A stretch of DNA of 6,067 nt from an uncultured Lysobacteraceae bacterium (GTDB taxonomy: Bacteria; Pseudomonadota; Gammaproteobacteria; Xanthomonadales; Xanthomonadaceae), in NCBI GenBank assembly GCA_946480825.1, contig CAMLLG010000128.1:1-6067 (forward strand), in the 5' to 3' direction. This document shows positions 3,303 to 6,067 of the stretch, piece by piece. Under the pieces are notes generated by a model, which saw nothing but the letters and a program-made list of their open reading frames with translations, did no database searches and was not told the origin of the DNA. Every line of letters begins with the position of its first letter. Position 1 is the first letter of the stretch. Position numbers and translations under genes: made by a program.

Positions 3303-6067
3303 ATGACCAGCCCCACCGACCTCCATGCGCCGGCCGGCGCGCCCTCGCCTGCCGCCGCGGCCGTCGACCGCGACTACACCCTCGACCACAAGTTCACCCG
3401 GACCGAGGGGCGGATCTATCTGTCGGGGGTCCAGGCGCTGGTGCGCCTGCCGCTGATGCAGCGGCTGCGCGATCAGGCCGCCGGCTTGAACACCGCCGGC
3501 TTCGTCAGCGGCTACCGCGGCAGCCCGCTGGGCGGCTTCGATCTGGAGCTGTGGCGGGCGAAGAAGCATCTGGCCGAAGCCGGCGTGAAGTTCACGCCCG
3601 GCCTCAACGAAGACCTCGGCGCGACCATGGTCTGGGGCACCCAGCAGACCAACCTGTTCCCGGGCGCGAAGGTCGATGGCGTGTTCGGCATGTGGTACGG
3701 CAAGGGCCCGGGCGTGGACCGCTGCGGCGACGTGTTCAAGCACGCCAACGCCGCCGGCACCTCGAAATTCGGCGGCGTGCTGGCGCTCGCGGCCGACGAT
3801 CACGCCTGCCGCAGTTCCACGCTCCCGCACGGCAGCGAAGGCGAATTCCAGTCCGCGCTGATGCCCGTGCTGAACCCGGCGGGCGTGCAGGACATCCTCG
3901 ACATGGGCCTGATCGGATTCGCGATGTCGCGCTACACCGGCCGCTGGGTCGGGTTCAAGACGATCGCCGAAACCGTCGAATCCTCGGCCTCGGTCGACGT
4001 GAATCCGCTGGCGTTGCGGATCGTCACGCCCGACGATTTCGAGATGCCGCCGGGCGGCCTCAACATCCGCTGGCCGGATCCGCCGCTGGATCAGGAAATG
4101 CGCCTGCACCGTTACGCGGTGAAGGCCGCGCAGGCGTTCGCGCGCGCCAACCGGCTCGATCGGCTGGTGATCGATTCGCCGAACGCGCGCCTGGGCATCG
4201 TCACCACCGGCAAGAGTTATCTCGACGTGCTGCAGGCGCTGGAATATCTCGGCCTCGATGGGCGCGCCTGCGCCGATCTGGGCATCCGCGTCTACAAGGT
4301 CGGCATGACCTGGCCGCTGGAGCCGATGGGCATCCGCGCGTTCGCGCGCGGCCTGCAGGACATCCTCGTCGTCGAGGAAAAGCTCAGCTTCATCGAAAGT
4401 CAGATGAAGGAATTGTTCTACAACTTCGACGGCATCAACGCCGACAACAGCCGCCCGTCGATCGTCGGCAAGTTCGACGAGAGCGGCGAGTGGATCCTGC
4501 CCAGCACCAACGAACTGACCCCGGCGCGCATCGCCATGGTCATCGCGCGCCGCATCCAGAAATTCCACGACAGCGAGCAGATCCGCGGCGTGCTGGCGTG
4601 GATCGAGCAGAAGGAAGGCGAGCTCGCCCTGCCCCGCGCCAGCTTCCCGCGCGTGCCGCACTACTGCAGCGGCTGCCCGCACAACACGTCGACCAAGGTG
4701 CCGGAAGGTTCGCGCGCGCTCGGCGGCATCGGTTGCCACTACATGGTCACGTGGATGGATCGCAACACCGACACCTTCACCCACATGGGCGGCGAAGGCG
4801 TGACCTGGTGCGGCCAGTCGGCGTTCACCGAGCACGAACACGTCTTCCAGAACCTCGGCGACGGCACCTATTTCCACAGCGGTTCCCTCGCGATCCGCCA
4901 ATCGATCGCCGCAGGCGTCAACATCACCTACAAGATCCTCTACAACGACGCGGTGGCGATGACCGGCGGCCAGCCGGTGGACGGCACCCTGTCGGTGCCG
5001 CAGATCGCGCACATGATGCGCGCCGAAGGCGTGGACACCATCGTCGTGGTCAGCGACGAGATCGGCAAATGGAGCAAGCGCGAGCTCTTCCCGTCCGGCG
5101 TGGAGTTCTTCGACCGCAAGGAGCTGGACGACGTGCAGCGCCGCCTGCGCGAGGTGAAGGGCGTCTCCATCCTGATCTACGACCAGGTCTGCGCCACCGA
5201 GAAGCGCCGCCGCCGCAAGCGCGGCAAGCTGCCGGACCCGGCCAAGCGCACGATGGTCAACACGCTGGTCTGCGAAGGCTGCGGCGACTGCGGCGTGAAG
5301 AGCTTCTGCGTGTCGGTGCTGCCGAAAGAGACCGAATACGGCCGCAAGCGCGACATCGACCAGAGCAACTGCAACAAGGATTACAGCTGCGTCGAAGGGT
5401 TCTGCCCGAGCTTCGTCACCGTGCACGGCGGTCAACTCAGGAAGGGCAAGAAAGCGAATGCCGCCGACCGCCTGGACGACCTGCCGATGCCCGCGTTCGC
5501 CAGCGATCTCGACAAGCCCTGGAACATCCTCATCACCGGCGTCGGCGGCACCGGCGTGGTCACCATCGGCGCGCTGCTGGGCATGGCCGGCCATCTCGAA
5601 AGCAAGGGCGCGACCGTGCTCGACCAGACCGGCCTCGCGCAGAAGGGCGGCGCGGTCACCACCCACATCCGCATCGCGAAGACGCCGGACGACATCCACG
5701 CCGTGCGGATCGCCGCCGGCGAGGCCGACCTCGTGCTCGGCTGCGACATGGTCGTCGTCAACGATTACTGGGCGCTGTCGAAAATCCGCGAAGGCCGCAG
5801 CCACGTCGTGCTCAACAGCTACGAAGCGATGCCCGGCACCTTCACCACACGTCCGGACATGCAGTTCCCCGCGGCCGACATCGTCGCCGCGATCCGCACC
5901 GCGCTCGGCGGCGGCGATGCGCCGGCATCCGCGCTGCAGCTCATCGACGCCACCCAGCTGGCGACCGCGCTGATGGGCGACGCCATCGCCGCCAACCTCT
6001 TCATGCTCGGCTACGCCTGGCAGCGCGGCCTGGTGCCGATCTCCTTCGACGCGATCATGCGCGCGGT
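3303..6067 (+). CDS. Fused indolepyruvate ferredoxin oxidoreductase (IorA-IorB type), C-terminus beyond the right edge
   Basis: The frame is open for 921 codons from ATG 3303 to the window end. The family converts aryl-pyruvates such as indolepyruvate plus CoA to the aryl-acetyl-CoA, CO2 and reduced ferredoxin, in the cytoplasm, during aromatic amino acid breakdown. Residues about 25-230 form the POR-like N-terminal domain (S-G-Y-R-G-S-P-L-G-G, 69-78). Residues about 290-400 form the second domain (G-I-V-T-T-G-K-S-Y, 298-306; V-V-E-E, 356-359). The thiamine-diphosphate domain begins at C-S-G-C-P-H-N (455-461), continues through G-I-G-C-H (475-479), and has the Mg/TPP motif G-D-G (519-521) with N548 27 residues later. 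A cysteine-rich Fe-S segment spans 657-701. The gamma/IorB domain starts near 740 with G-V-G-G-T-G-V-V-T (746-754). Fused members are, from memory, about 1150-1200 residues, so roughly a quarter is missing. True substrate preference (indole-, phenyl- or other 2-oxoacids) cannot be read from the sequence. Confidence 0.95.
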   Translation, partial: MTSPTDLHAPAGAPSPAAAAVDRDYTLDHKFTRTEGRIYLSGVQALVRLPLMQRLRDQAAGLNTAGFVSGYRGSPLGGFDLELWRAKKHLAEAGVKFTPGLNEDLGATMVWGTQQTNLFPGAKVDGVFGMWYGKGPGVDRCGDVFKHANAAGTSKFGGVLALAADDHACRSSTLPHGSEGEFQSALMPVLNPAGVQDILDMGLIGFAMSRYTGRWVGFKTIAETVESSASVDVNPLALRIVTPDDFEMPPGGLNIRWPDPPLDQEMRLHRYAVKAAQAFARANRLDRLVIDSPNARLGIVTTGKSYLDVLQALEYLGLDGRACADLGIRVYKVGMTWPLEPMGIRAFARGLQDILVVEEKLSFIESQMKELFYNFDGINADNSRPSIVGKFDESGEWILPSTNELTPARIAMVIARRIQKFHDSEQIRGVLAWIEQKEGELALPRASFPRVPHYCSGCPHNTSTKVPEGSRALGGIGCHYMVTWMDRNTDTFTHMGGEGVTWCGQSAFTEHEHVFQNLGDGTYFHSGSLAIRQSIAAGVNITYKILYNDAVAMTGGQPVDGTLSVPQIAHMMRAEGVDTIVVVSDEIGKWSKRELFPSGVEFFDRKELDDVQRRLREVKGVSILIYDQVCATEKRRRRKRGKLPDPAKRTMVNTLVCEGCGDCGVKSFCVSVLPKETEYGRKRDIDQSNCNKDYSCVEGFCPSFVTVHGGQLRKGKKANAADRLDDLPMPAFASDLDKPWNILITGVGGTGVVTIGALLGMAGHLESKGATVLDQTGLAQKGGAVTTHIRIAKTPDDIHAVRIAAGEADLVLGCDMVVVNDYWALSKIREGRSHVVLNSYEAMPGTFTTRPDMQFPAADIVAAIRTALGGGDAPASALQLIDATQLATALMGDAIAANLFMLGYAWQRGLVPISFDAIMRA

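Noticed and set aside
2746..3316. Short open frames across the intergenic region (for example 2775-3086, 3010-3225, 3002-3316)
   Set aside because: None has a convincing Shine-Dalgarno sequence, hydrophobic pattern or recognisable motif, and several overlap the starts of the real genes.
3222..5804. 860-codon minus-strand open frame antisense to the oxidoreductase
   Set aside because: Its sequence is Ala/Asp/His/Val-rich without family features, and the opposite strand encodes a clear enzyme with catalytic motifs in order. Long antisense frames are common opposite GC-rich genes with strong third-position bias.

Overview
The window is GC-rich (roughly two thirds G+C by eye) bacterial DNA with two long, divergently transcribed genes, each running off one edge, separated by a 541-bp intergenic region. 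The oxidoreductase resembles the fused form known from aerobic proteobacteria, and its N-terminal sequence matches what I recall of Xanthomonas/Lysobacter-type proteins. My best guess is therefore a gammaproteobacterium of the Xanthomonadaceae or a close relative. This is inference, not a database result.

Left region (1-2761, minus strand): a secreted, repeat-built protein. A GTG start with a good Shine-Dalgarno sequence leads into a signal peptide, a short remnant that looks like the tail of a repeat domain, and then at least seven Ig-like/DUF11-type (B_ant_repeat family) domains. Most of these are 125 residues long. The last units visible are perfect 375-bp tandem copies, identical at every base including silent positions, and the array continues past the left edge. 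The C-terminus, including any anchoring or sorting signal, is outside the window.

Middle (2762-3302): non-coding. It holds the ribosome-binding sites of both genes, a fairly convincing extended -10 promoter for the right-hand gene, a weak promoter candidate for the left-hand gene, a perfect 8-bp inverted repeat with a 3-bp centre, and a 14-bp near-direct repeat.

Right region (3303-6067, plus strand): the first 921 codons of a fused indolepyruvate ferredoxin oxidoreductase (IorA and IorB in one chain). It has a thiamine-diphosphate site, a cysteine-rich Fe-S segment and the start of the gamma-type (POR) domain. The C-terminal part is cut off.

I see no functional link between the two genes: one is a cytoplasmic 2-oxoacid oxidoreductase and the other an exported surface-type protein. 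There is no sign of CRISPR, RNA genes, insertion sequences or a phage or defence system. The most noteworthy feature is the recently amplified repeat array.
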